From Phycisphaerae bacterium (GTDB taxonomy: Bacteria > Planctomycetota > Phycisphaerae > SM23-33), in NCBI GenBank assembly GCA_009783465.1, contig WRDM01000020.1, forward strand, positions 1-44,094: a DNA stretch of 44,094 bases, in the 5' to 3' direction. The notes beneath the pieces are model-generated. The model was given only the letters and a program-made list of their open reading frames with translations. It was not told the DNA's origin and did not search any database. The number at the start of each line of letters is the position of its first letter. Positions within the stretch are counted from its first letter, which is position 1. The translations under genes were made by a program, and so were the position numbers. This document shows positions 1 to 8,020 of this stretch, piece after piece.

Positions 1-4
1 CGCG

Positions 5-40
5 CCCTAGGCTACCCAAGTCGCCCCTGCCGGGGCTCGG
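5..40. repeat. fragment of the long inverted-repeat family, cut by the window edge
   Basis: The first bases read as a CCCTAGGCTACCCAAG block followed by a CGCCCCT...CGGGGCT mini-hairpin. The same order of blocks, with few differences, occurs in the right arm of the long inverted repeat at 21257-21406 (CCCTGGGCTACCCAA, then CGCCCCTTCGGGGCT). It is therefore a dispersed member of that family, truncated here by the end of the sequence. Confidence 0.6.
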
Positions 41-122
41 AAACTCCAGCCTTTTCGCACGTCCAGCCGGATGGCGTACATGGTCGTTTCATCACCGTAT
101 GAAACCGTGCCAGAAAGGAAGG

Positions 123-593
123 TTACTCACCCTCCGAGGGGTCCGGCGGTTTTGGCGTGCAGTATTCGACGGTGGTCGCGTAGTCGTAGAAGGCCCCGCC
201 GGCCCAGCGTGGATCTTCCTGCCAGCGGTTGGGGCTTGGCGTGCTGTTTCGGTCGATGTGTTTTGACCAGTCCCGCGAGAACTCGAACGGCGGGCCTGAG
301 CTGGGGCAGCGGAGCACGTCCTCGCTGCCGAGAAACCCCTTGACGAAAAACGCGTCCGGGTGCGTCCAGAACTGCCGGGGTTCGCCGATCATCCCCGGCA
401 CGGCGTAGTCGTTGTTGTCGGAGGCGTAGGTGAGAATGGCCATCGTGATCGTCCGCAGGTTGGACGCGCACGCGACCGAATTGCCCATCCGTTTCGCTTT
501 GTGCAGCGAGGGCATGAGAATCGACACCAGCAGTGCGATGATCGCGATGACCACCAGCAGTTCGATCAGCGTGAAGGCGCGTTGACGTGACAT
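123..593 (-). pseudogene. truncated prepilin-like protein (N-terminal half only)
   Basis: The 156-residue product starts with MSRQRAFTLIELL, a type IV prepilin-type leader: cleavage would fall after Ala before FTLIE, with Glu at +5, followed by a hydrophobic helix. The start at 593 was chosen because this leader begins there; the open frame extends further upstream without homology. Residues after the helix (ASNLRTITMAI...YASDNNDYAVP) match the two neighbouring paralogues. The product stops shortly after the FYDYATTVEY block, whereas the neighbours continue for about 110 more residues through WPP, GDIP and a terminal H...DG motif. Nothing in the 122 bases downstream encodes that missing half; instead there is a small hairpin (GTTTCAT/ATGAAAC at 86-105) and a repeat fragment. 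I read it as a 3'-truncated paralogue that may still be translated; a genuinely short prepilin is the alternative. Confidence 0.7.
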
Positions 594-609
594 GGATAGG
601 TTCCTTCGT

Positions 610-1422
610 TCATCGTGGGATGGTCGGGGGACCGTAGGGCAGCAGGCTGAAGCGGTTGACGTGGCCGTCGACGTAGGCAACGTTAGCGGTATAGCCGTCG
701 AGGTGGCGGGGTGACTTCATGACCGCGAAGTCGCCGTGGGTCGCGTAGGGGGCGTCGATGCCGTCGTAGTTGACGGGTTCGCCGCCCTGTCGGCCGTCGA
801 AAAGCAGGTGGACTTTGTCGGCGGGCGTGCCGATTTTTCGGCCTGGCCAGCGGAGGGTGCCGTTGGCGCCCGTATAGTGCGGGATATCGCCGAATCGTTG
901 GCTTAGCCGGACGGGCGGCCAATAGTTATCCGTCACGGGCTTGGTTCCGTTGAGCCATTCGGGCGAGGTGAATTCGGCGCTGACGGTGTAGTCGAAGTAC
1001 ATGCCGAATCGTTTGGGGTCTTCGTGTCGTCGGTTGGTGCTGGGCGTGGTGAATCGGCCCATGGGTTCGCCGTTGATGAATACCGTGGATCCGTTTTTCA
1101 GCATGTCGTACGGCGGGCCCGCGCTGGGGCAGACGAAGATCTGGTCGCTGCCGCCGAGGTAACTTTTGACGAAGCGGCTTCGCAGGTCGGTCCACCAGAT
1201 TTTGGTGTCGCTTTCCCACGCGGGCATGGCGTATTCGTCGTTATCGGCGGCGTAGGTGAAGATGCTCATGGTGATGTTTCGCAGGTTGGACGCGCAGACG
1301 GTGGCGTTGGCGACCAGTTTGGTTTTGTGCAGCGAGGGCATGAGGATCGACACCAGCAGCGCGATGATGGCGATGACCACCAGGAGTTCGATCAGCGTAA
1401 AGGCTCGTCGATGTTGGGTCAT
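610..1422 (-). CDS. prepilin-type N-terminal cleavage/methylation domain protein
   Basis: The 270-residue protein begins MTQHRRAFTLIELLVV, a class III signal for prepilin peptidase (cut between Ala and Phe, Glu at +5). The hydrophobic helix after it would anchor or polymerise the pseudopilin. The large C-terminal domain ends with SPRHLDGYTANVAYVDGHV. This resembles the planctomycete H-X9-DG processing-associated motif, but here the His and DG are separated by eleven residues. A good ribosome site (AGGAG, read on the minus strand) precedes the ATG at 1422. It lies 8 bases downstream of the next paralogue (stop at 1431), so the three prepilin genes probably form one transcript. The family is assumed to be exported and assembled by a type II secretion or type IV pilus-like system; what it does there is unknown. 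Confidence 0.85.
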   Translation of the reverse strand: MTQHRRAFTLIELLVVIAIIALLVSILMPSLHKTKLVANATVCASNLRNITMSIFTYAADNDEYAMPAWESDTKIWWTDLRSRFVKSYLGGSDQIFVCPSAGPPYDMLKNGSTVFINGEPMGRFTTPSTNRRHEDPKRFGMYFDYTVSAEFTSPEWLNGTKPVTDNYWPPVRLSQRFGDIPHYTGANGTLRWPGRKIGTPADKVHLLFDGRQGGEPVNYDGIDAPYATHGDFAVMKSPRHLDGYTANVAYVDGHVNRFSLLPYGPPTIPR

Positions 1423-1430
1423 GGTGGCTC

Positions 1431-2270
1431 CTAACGCGGGGTCGTTGGGGGAAGGTCGGGGTTGATCGGCCAGTGGACGTAGGGCCGATTGTATCGCGCG
1501 ACGTGGCCGTCGACGTAGCCGACGTTGGCGGTTTTTCCGTCGATGTGACGTGGTGACTTTTCGGCCCGGCTGCTGTCGCCATAGGTTCCGTAGATTCCGC
1601 GTGCTCCGTCATCGACGCTCGCTTGCAGGTAGGGTTCGGTGCCGACGCGGGCGTCGGCGACCAGATGCGTTTGGCTCAGCGGCACGCCGACGTAGAGGCC
1701 CTGGAGTTTTTCCCGGCCTGGGATATCGCCCAGGTGCTTGCTCAGCGGGGCTGGCGGCCAGTGTTTGTAGTAGGCTCCGTCGACGACTTGTCCGGTGGGC
1801 GGTTCGGCGCAGCCGTATTCGGCCGAGAGGGCGTAATCCACCAGCCAGCCTCCCCATCGTCGGGTGTTCCACGTGCTGTTGACGCTGGGGTAGGTGGCGT
1901 GGGTAACGCCGGTGCCGTACCACCCGCCGGAGGGCGGTTGGATGCGTCCGAACGGCGCGCCGGCGCTGGGGCAGGCCAGGGTGGAGTCGGTGTTGCTGAG
2001 ATAGCTTTTGACGAACGGCCCGGTGGGGTCAGTCCACTGCTTCAGCGCGCCGTCCTTGGGTCCCATCTTGGTGGGCACGCCGTAGTCGTTGTTATCGGCG
2101 GCGTAGGTGAAGATGGCCAGCGTGACCGTCCGCAGGTTGACCGCGCACGCGGTGGCGTTGGCGAGCAGTTTGGTTTTATGCAGCGTAGGCATGAGGATCG
2201 ACACCAGCAGCGCGATGATGGCGATGACTACCAGGAGCTCGATTAACGTAAACGCTCGTCGACGCGACAT
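1431..2270 (-). CDS. prepilin-type N-terminal cleavage/methylation domain protein
   Basis: This 279-residue paralogue is the first gene of the tandem trio. The start at 2270 (MSRRRAFTLIELL) was preferred over an upstream ATG at 2288 because it sits at the expected prepilin leader and has GGAG seven bases ahead. Shared blocks with the next gene include NLRTVTLAIFTYAADNNDYG, the WPP...GDIP segment and the C-terminal SPRHIDGKTANVGYVDGHV, again with an eleven-residue spacing between His and DG. The helix of about 20 hydrophobic residues follows the cleavage site directly. A sigma70-like promoter is visible about 80 bases upstream. Tandem duplication explains the trio; differences in the middle of the protein suggest divergent surface chemistry. 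Confidence 0.85.
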   Translation of the reverse strand: MSRRRAFTLIELLVVIAIIALLVSILMPTLHKTKLLANATACAVNLRTVTLAIFTYAADNNDYGVPTKMGPKDGALKQWTDPTGPFVKSYLSNTDSTLACPSAGAPFGRIQPPSGGWYGTGVTHATYPSVNSTWNTRRWGGWLVDYALSAEYGCAEPPTGQVVDGAYYKHWPPAPLSKHLGDIPGREKLQGLYVGVPLSQTHLVADARVGTEPYLQASVDDGARGIYGTYGDSSRAEKSPRHIDGKTANVGYVDGHVARYNRPYVHWPINPDLPPTTPR

Positions 2271-2345
2271 GAAAATCTCCACAACCAATAAGAAATTTTC
2301 TCAACAAAAAGATGGCGCGATCAGCAACCGCAGCACTGCACCTAC

Positions 2346-2373
2346 ATTATAATCGGTTTCTTGGCGGGGACAA
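2346..2373 (-). promoter_or_regulatory. sigma70-like promoter of the prepilin trio
   Basis: Read on the minus strand, TTGTCC (2373-2368) and a perfect TATAAT (2351-2346) are separated by 16 bases. They lie about 75 bases upstream of the first prepilin start codon. Confidence 0.5.
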
Positions 2374-2374
2374 G

Positions 2375-2405
2375 TTGGTAATGAAGTGGCTTTCTCGGGT
2401 ATACT
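2375..2405 (+). promoter_or_regulatory. possible dnaE promoter
   Basis: TATACT at 2400-2405 is a plausible -10 box 25 bases before the dnaE start. The best -35 candidate, TTGGTA at 2375-2380, is 19 bases away, which is longer than ideal. It would be divergent from the prepilin promoter. Confidence 0.3.
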
Positions 2406-2430
2406 GCCTGCCATCACGGAAGGGCGATTC

Positions 2431-5400
2431 ATGGACGGTTTTGTTCATCTTCACGTTCACACGCATTACAGTTTGCTGGACGGCGCGATTCGGATCAAGG
2501 ATCTGGTCAAGTCCGCCAAGGCGATGGGCATGCCCGCGGTGGCGATCAGCGATCACGGCAACCTGTTCGGCGCGATGGAGTTTTATGCGGCCGCTCGCGA
2601 GGAGGGCGTCAAGCCGATCCTCGGCCTGGAAGCCTACATCAGCCCCACCACGCGGCAGGACCGCTCGATGGGCAACCCTTCGACGGCCAGCTATCACCTG
2701 CTCCTGCTGGCGATGAACAAGACCGGCTTCGACAATCTGCTTAAGCTCAGCAGTCGCAGTTGGCTGGAGGGGTTTTATTACAAGCCCCGCATCGACCGCG
2801 AGCTGCTGGGGCAGTTCAGCGAGGGCTTGATCGCCACGACGGCCTGCCTGGGCGGCGAGGTGCCATCGGCGTTCCTGGCCAATCAGCCCCAGGCCGCCCG
2901 ACGGATCGCGGGCGAATACCTCGACATCTTTGGCAAGGACCGCTTCTTCATCGAGGTCCAGCAGCAGGGCCTGGCCGATCAGGATCGGGCCAATGTGGAG
3001 TTGGTCACGCTCGCGCGCGATCTGGGCGTGGGGCTTGTCGGCACCAACGACGTGCACTTCCTCCGCCGCGAGGACAAGAAGGCCCACGAGGTGCTCTGCT
3101 GCGTCTCCACGGGAAAAACGCTCGCCGAATCCACGGAACTGATCTATCCGCCCGAACTGTATTTCAAAAGTCCCGCCGAGATGCGGCAGGCGTTGGCCGG
3201 CCTGGGCGAAGCCGCCGACAACACGCTCCGCATCGCCGAGATGTGCAACGTTGAGTTGAACTTCACCGAGCACCTGCCGGTCTTCCGCACGCCCAACGGT
3301 GAACAGGCCGACGACTACCTCGCCGCCCTCGCCCGCAAAGGACTCGCCGATCGCTTCGAGGGCACCGCCGTCCCCGATGCCTACGGACAGCGGCTCGAAC
3401 GCGAATTGGCCGTCATCCAGGACAAAGGCTACTCCAGCTACTTCCTCATCGTGTGGGATCTCTCGCGATACGCGCGGGAAAACCGCATCCCTGCCGCTCC
3501 GAGAGGCAGCGGCGTCGGTACGCTGCTGGGGTACGCGCTGAACATCGCCGATGTCGACCCGATCCGCTACGGGCTGCTGTTCGAACGATTCACCGACCCC
3601 GCACGGAAAGAAGCGCCCGACATCGACATCGACCTCTGCCAGGAAGGCCGGGATAAGGTCATTCAGTACGTCCGTCAAAAATACGGCCACGTGGCGCAGA
3701 TCATCACGTACGGGACGCTCAAGGCCAAGGCCGTCGTCCGCGACGTCGGGCGCGTGCTCGCGCTGACGCTGCCGGAAGTGGACGTCATCGCGAAAAAAGT
3801 GCCCGATGAACTGAAGATGACGCTCAGCAAGGCCCTGGTGGCCGAGCCGGAACTCCAGGCCATGTACGACGCGGATCCGCGCGTCCGGGATCTGATCGAG
3901 TACGGCAAGACGCTCGAAGGGCTGGCCAGGCACGCGGGCGTGCACGCCGCGGGTGTGATCATCGCCGACGAGCCGCTGGAGAACATCGTCCCGCTCTGCA
4001 AACAGTCCGACAGCGACGACGCGATCACGCAATGGGACGGCCCGACCTGCGACAAAATCGGCCTGATGAAAATGGACTTCCTCGGCCTGCGGACGCTGAC
4101 GATCATCCAGCGCGCCCGCGAACGGGTCGCCGAACGTATCGGCACGGACATCGACCCGGAAAAACTTCCGCTGGACGATCAGGCCGTCTACGAACTCTTC
4201 CGCCGAGGCTTCACCGACGGCGTGTTCCAGTTCGAATCCGACGGCATGCGGGGCGTCCTCATGCAGATGCAGCCCAACTGCATCGAGGACCTCATCGCCG
4301 CCAACGCCATGTACAGGCCTGGGCCCATGGAACTCATTCCGACCTACTGCGCCCGCAAACACGGCAAGGAGGCCGTGCCCAGTCTGCACGCGCTGGTGGA
4401 CGACATCCTGGCCGAGACGTACGGCATCATGTGTTACCAGGAACAGGTGATGCAGGTGCTCAACCGCCTGGGCAAACTGCCGCTGGCGCGGGCGCTGACG
4501 CTCATCAAGGCGATCTCGAAGAAAAAGGCCAAGACGATCGAGGAGGAGAAGCCCAATTTCCTCGCCGGCGCGAAGGAAAACGGCATCGACGAGCGGCAGG
4601 CGCAGGAGATTTTCGAGCTGATTCTGAAATTCGCCGGGTACGGCTTCAACAAGAGTCACTCCACGCGCTACGCGATCGTGGCGTACCAGACAGCCTATTT
4701 CAAACAGCATTATCCGAAGGAATTTCTCGCCGCCACGATGACGTTCGAGTGCGGCGACCAGGCGAAGATCGTGCAGTACATGTCCGAAGCCGGGCGCATG
4801 GGCATCAAGGTGCTGCCTCCGGATATCAACAGTTGCCAGCGGGATTTCGTGGTCGACGGCGAGGCGGTTCGGTTCGGCCTGTCGGCGGTCAAGGGCATCG
4901 GCGACAAGGCCGTCGACGCCATCACCGCCGCCCGTGGGTCGATTAAGCGGTTCGAGGATCTGTACCATTTCTGCAAGAGCGTGGATTTGCGGCTGGTGAA
5001 CCGCGCGACGCTGGAGGCGCTGATCAAGTGCGGCGCGTTCGACTCGTTGGGGGCGCACCGCGCGGGCATGATCGCCGCGCTGGAACAGGCCGTCGAACTG
5101 GGACAGCAGGCCGCCGACGATCGAAAAAGCGGGCAGATGAACATCTTCGACATGCTCGGGGCCGAAAGCGGCAAGCCTGCCGATCGGCCCGCCTTCCCGA
5201 AAATCGAACCGTGGTCTGAAAGCCAACTCCTCGCCGCCGAAAAGGAGACGCTCGGCTTCTACATCACCAGCCACCCGCTCGTGCGCTACGCGCGCGAACT
5301 GGACAGCCTGTCGATGGCCAGCGGCGAGGTGGCCGCCGGGCAGAAGGTCAATCTCTCGGTGGCGCAATTGGAAAACTTTCCCGACGGCACGCGGATCAAC

Positions 5401-6006
5401 GTCGGCTGCATGATCGCGTCCATCCGCCCGACCGTGACGAAAAACGGCAAATCCGCCGGCAAAAAAATGGCCATGCTCACGCTCGAGGACGTCTACGGAA
5501 AAGTCGACGCCGTGTGCTTCTCCGAAACGTACGAGCGGTTAGCCGGCCTGATCGTGCCCGAAGCCATGGTCTTCATCGCCGGCACGCTCGACAAACGACG
5601 CGAAAAACCCAATATCATCGTCGACGAAATCGTGCCCATCGATCAGGCCCTGGAAACCTTTACCAGCGCCATGCTTCTGCGCCTGCCTCCGTGCGGCCCC
5701 GGCAGCGAATTCCTCAACCGCCTCAAAGACATCCTCGTCCGCCACCACGGCAACGCAGCCGTGTACTTCGACGTCCGCCCCGCCGGCCGAAACGACGTCT
5801 CGGCCATCCTTCGCCCGGCTACGCAATGGTACGTCAAACCCACGCGAAAACTCCTCGACGAACTGGTGGGCCTGCTGGGCGAGGAAAAAATCCGCCTCCG
5901 CGCCAAACCCCTGACCCAACCCCAACGTCGCAACCAATGGTCCCAGCGAGGCGAAGCCCGAGGCCAATCCGGCCCCGCCAGCGAAGCGGTCACGCGGTTT
6001 AATTAG
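2431..6006 (+). CDS. dnaE: DNA polymerase III alpha subunit
   Basis: Catalytic subunit of the replicative polymerase, 1191 residues (E. coli DnaE has 1160). The N-terminal PHP domain starts immediately (FVHLHVHTHYSLLDG, then ISDHGNLFGAMEF). The polymerase active site is PDIDIDLCQ, with Asp397, Asp399 and Asp401. A Q-M-N-I-F sequence at 902-906 matches the beta-clamp-binding pattern, and an OB-fold region (GCMIASIRPTVTKNGK) follows near residue 1000. The start at 2431 was chosen because the PHP domain begins there and GGAAGGG lies just upstream; an in-frame ATG at 2386 gives a non-homologous extension. The last 25 residues or so (RGEARGQ...SEAVTRFN) look repeat-derived, and the TAG stop at 6004-6006 is inside the inverted-repeat element that follows. 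Confidence 0.97.
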   Translation: MDGFVHLHVHTHYSLLDGAIRIKDLVKSAKAMGMPAVAISDHGNLFGAMEFYAAAREEGVKPILGLEAYISPTTRQDRSMGNPSTASYHLLLLAMNKTGFDNLLKLSSRSWLEGFYYKPRIDRELLGQFSEGLIATTACLGGEVPSAFLANQPQAARRIAGEYLDIFGKDRFFIEVQQQGLADQDRANVELVTLARDLGVGLVGTNDVHFLRREDKKAHEVLCCVSTGKTLAESTELIYPPELYFKSPAEMRQALAGLGEAADNTLRIAEMCNVELNFTEHLPVFRTPNGEQADDYLAALARKGLADRFEGTAVPDAYGQRLERELAVIQDKGYSSYFLIVWDLSRYARENRIPAAPRGSGVGTLLGYALNIADVDPIRYGLLFERFTDPARKEAPDIDIDLCQEGRDKVIQYVRQKYGHVAQIITYGTLKAKAVVRDVGRVLALTLPEVDVIAKKVPDELKMTLSKALVAEPELQAMYDADPRVRDLIEYGKTLEGLARHAGVHAAGVIIADEPLENIVPLCKQSDSDDAITQWDGPTCDKIGLMKMDFLGLRTLTIIQRARERVAERIGTDIDPEKLPLDDQAVYELFRRGFTDGVFQFESDGMRGVLMQMQPNCIEDLIAANAMYRPGPMELIPTYCARKHGKEAVPSLHALVDDILAETYGIMCYQEQVMQVLNRLGKLPLARALTLIKAISKKKAKTIEEEKPNFLAGAKENGIDERQAQEIFELILKFAGYGFNKSHSTRYAIVAYQTAYFKQHYPKEFLAATMTFECGDQAKIVQYMSEAGRMGIKVLPPDINSCQRDFVVDGEAVRFGLSAVKGIGDKAVDAITAARGSIKRFEDLYHFCKSVDLRLVNRATLEALIKCGAFDSLGAHRAGMIAALEQAVELGQQAADDRKSGQMNIFDMLGAESGKPADRPAFPKIEPWSESQLLAAEKETLGFYITSHPLVRYARELDSLSMASGEVAAGQKVNLSVAQLENFPDGTRINVGCMIASIRPTVTKNGKSAGKKMAMLTLEDVYGKVDAVCFSETYERLAGLIVPEAMVFIAGTLDKRREKPNIIVDEIVPIDQALETFTSAMLLRLPPCGPGSEFLNRLKDILVRHHGNAAVYFDVRPAGRNDVSAILRPATQWYVKPTRKLLDELVGLLGEEKIRLRAKPLTQPQRRNQWSQRGEARGQSGPASEAVTRFN

Positions 6007-6120
6007 AGCAGTTTAACTTTTGTCGTAGCGGGACAATCTGTTGAAAATACAGGCATTTTCCGTGTATTTTTGGCTTGAAAGACGACGAACACCGCTACGA
6101 TAAAGCCGAAATTGCTCTAA
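6003..6120. repeat. 118-bp imperfect inverted-repeat (MITE-like) element
   Basis: The ends are a 29-base inverted repeat beginning TTAGAGCA and ending TCGTAGCGG, with 23 of 29 positions identical between the arms (6003-6031 against the complement of 6092-6120). An inner stem (AAAATACA / TGTATTTT, about 6041-6070) lets the whole unit fold into one long hairpin. The dnaE stop codon TAG is part of the left terminus. There is no coding capacity of its own. A non-autonomous transposable element or a REP-like hairpin are both possible. Confidence 0.65.
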
Positions 6121-6149
6121 AATCTGTTGGAAACGAAGAGGATAGGCCG

Positions 6150-6615
6150 TTGGAAACCCCAAAAACGATAGGTGAATTGTATGATCTCGCCCACAACAGG
6201 AAAGCGGGCGAAGATAAAAAAGTCGCATTCGACTATGCCAAAGTAAGCGATGAATTGGCGGATCGCATCCAGCGTAAACTTCATCGTGACGTTCGCGGTT
6301 TTGTTCACCGTATAGACGAACAGTATATCCGGCATGCCGACGACGGCCATGACGCGATAGGGCGAATGGCGAAAAGACCAGGTTCCCATTGCCAAATCCG
6401 ATTACGAAGCGATGGAACACATTGTGAATGATCCCGACGAAATCACGGTCATCGGAAAGACGAGACAGAACCTGCCCGTACTACAGCTCATAAAGCGAGT
6501 GAACGGGCACCTCGTTGTTCTCGAAGTGTTTCATGGCGGCAGAAGAAGCCGTTACCTGAACTTCCTGACAATGTACAAACGCAAAATTCACCTGAAAAAG
6601 GAAGAAGCCAGTTGA
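6150..6615 (+). pseudogene. frameshifted phage-type nuclease domain (PBECR-like)
   Basis: Two adjacent frames join into one plausible protein. The first, from a TTG at 6150, reads ETPKTIGELYDLAHNRKAG... to HADDGHDAI; the second continues GEWRKDQVPIAKSDYEAMEH... to LTMYKRK. Skipping one G in the GGG run at 6360-6362 restores the frame and removes a TAG in the second frame. The fused product, about 155 residues, has features I associate with the phage Barnase-EndoU-ColicinE5/D-RelE-like nuclease (PBECR) domains of phage head proteins and polyvalent proteins: a central I.H...H motif, a P.t..D...i..iv.dPd block, then KRVNG...VEV...RR...TMYK. The assignment is from memory of the family pattern, so it is moderate. 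It may be a decayed mobile-element gene or a single-base sequencing error. The 220 bases after it hold no convincing gene. Confidence 0.55.
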
Positions 6616-6835
6616 AACAGCCACGCCTTTGCCATGTCCTCAGCCGAACGTCCGAAACGCCTTCCGCGCCGAGCGCGAAATGCTGAACACCCTGACAAAG
6701 GCATGCCGTCGCAACCGGCTTCCATTAGAATTATCGACCTCAAAACCTTGAAAATCAAGCCAGCAGGGCAATATTTCCGCGCCATTCGTCACTTTCCCTC
6801 GTCGGGTCATGTTGCTACGATACGGTGAACATTCT

Positions 6836-7828
6836 ATGCCAAGCGATTTTTTTCAACGCGGTATTTACCTCGGACTGCTGCTGTGCCTGACCGTCGGCTG
6901 CCAGCCGGCGGCGCCGGTTGGTTATTCGTTGGCAGACGCGCCGAGTCGGGTCGAATCCTGGGACACGCCTTACGCGCCGGGCGGGCGTGTGTTGGCCACA
7001 CCGCACTACCGCATGTATGTCGGCTCCAAACGGGCCGAACTGGCCAACACGCTGCCGGGATTCATGGAAGGCGCCCACGCGAATTATTGTGAACTTACAG
7101 GCCTGTCGCCGAAAAAAAATCTCGCCCCGATGACGCTGTACATGATGGCCGACCGCGCGCAGTGGGTGGCCGTCACGAAGAGTCTCGTCACGGAAAACCT
7201 GGATCTGTATCTGCGGATCGAGGCGGGCGGGTATTGTTTTCGCGGCACGTGCGTGTTCTGGGACATCGGCGGGCTGAGCAGTTTTCAGGTGGCGGCGCAC
7301 GAGGGGTTGCACCAGTTTTTGTTTTTTCACCTCACCGACCGCGTGCCGATGTGGCTGGAGGAGGCATTGGGCACGGCGGCGGAGGGGTTTCAGTTGTACA
7401 ACGATCGTGTCGTGTTTTCGCCGCACTACAACACCGGGCGGATGGCCAATCTACAGGCCGCCATTGTCGGCAACCGACTGATTCCGCTGTCGAAGCTGCT
7501 GACGATGCACGCCGGCGACGCGGTGGGGCAGAGCAGGCCCGGCCTGGCGGTGGAGTATTACGCGCAGTTGTGGTCGCTGATCATGTATATCCGCGGCGAG
7601 CCTGCCTGGCGGGCGGGTATGGAACGCATGCTCGCCGACGCCGCGGCCGGGCGGCTTAGCGAGGGTCTGGGCCAATCTCCGCGCGAGTGGGCCGCGATGC
7701 GCCAATCCGGGGCCGCGTACTTCCGCACGATTGGCGAATTGACCTTCCGACGCTACATCACCGACGACCTGCCAGCCTTCGAAAAAGGGTTGCGCGACTA
7801 CCAACGAAAACTTGCGGGACTGAAGTAA
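6836..7828 (+). CDS. lipoprotein with HEXXH motif, DUF1570-like putative metallopeptidase
   Basis: A 330-residue protein. The start at 6836 (MPSDFFQRG) puts a short charged region ahead of a hydrophobic stretch ending in the lipobox LTVGC, so Cys22 should be lipidated and the mature protein membrane anchored outside the cytoplasm. Residues 155-159 read HEGLH, an HEXXH zinc-protease signature, followed by a second conserved block MWLEEALGTAAEG near 172-184, where a Glu could be the third ligand. This arrangement fits the planctomycete DUF1570 family of putative gluzincin peptidases; substrates are unknown. The gene stands alone: a nuclease remnant is upstream, and a REPIN-like element begins 3 bases after its TAA stop. 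Confidence 0.75.
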   Translation: MPSDFFQRGIYLGLLLCLTVGCQPAAPVGYSLADAPSRVESWDTPYAPGGRVLATPHYRMYVGSKRAELANTLPGFMEGAHANYCELTGLSPKKNLAPMTLYMMADRAQWVAVTKSLVTENLDLYLRIEAGGYCFRGTCVFWDIGGLSSFQVAAHEGLHQFLFFHLTDRVPMWLEEALGTAAEGFQLYNDRVVFSPHYNTGRMANLQAAIVGNRLIPLSKLLTMHAGDAVGQSRPGLAVEYYAQLWSLIMYIRGEPAWRAGMERMLADAAAGRLSEGLGQSPREWAAMRQSGAAYFRTIGELTFRRYITDDLPAFEKGLRDYQRKLAGLK

Positions 7829-7830
7829 TC

Positions 7831-7879
7831 CGTAGCACGGGCGTCCCGCCCGTGAGTCGCATGGGCATCTTGCCCATGC
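7831..7879 (+). repeat. left end of REPIN-like element copy 1 (two hairpins)
   Basis: The 49 bases begin CGTAGC and contain two back-to-back hairpins, CACGGGC-GTCCC-GCCCGTG and CATGGGC-ATCTT-GCCCATG. It is inverted relative to the end at 7959-8006, and together they bracket a 79-base core. It starts three bases after the stop of the lipoprotein gene. Confidence 0.85.
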
Positions 7880-7910
7880 AACGCCACCATGGAAGAAACG
7901 TCGCGAAGCG

Positions 7911-7943
7911 GGTGTGAGCGGCGATGATTTTACGTTACGATAA
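7911..7943 (+). repeat. conserved core of REPIN-like element copy 1
   Basis: GGTGTGAGCGGCGATG and the following TTTTACGTTACGATAAT match, with few changes, the complement of 40992-41024 (GGTGTGGGCGGCAATG, then TTTCACGATACGAAAT). The shared core shows that the two loci carry the same mobile element, not just similar hairpins. Confidence 0.75.
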
Positions 7944-7958
7944 TCCTGTTAACCTCAC

Positions 7959-8006
7959 CACGGGCGAGACGCCCGTGGGACTCATGGGCAAGATGCCCAT
8001 GCTACG
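7959..8006 (-). repeat. right end of REPIN-like element copy 1 (two hairpins)
   Basis: On the minus strand it reads CGTAGC, CATGGGC-ATCTT-GCCCATG, GAGTC, CACGGGC-GTCTC-GCCCGTG. It has the same layout as the left end in inverted orientation. Its outer edge lies 14 bases before the start codon of the next gene, whose ribosome site AGGAG follows immediately. Confidence 0.85.
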
Positions 8007-8020
8007 AGCAAGGAGCAACC

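Noticed and set aside
2347..5367. 1006-codon open frame on the strand opposite dnaE
   Set aside because: It is a mirror of GC-rich codon usage in dnaE; its product is low-complexity His/Arg/Val/Gln-rich with no domain, and dnaE is certain.
6634..6828. 64-codon open frame before the lipoprotein gene
   Set aside because: No ribosome site or recognisable motif, and it overlaps the probable promoter region of the next gene.
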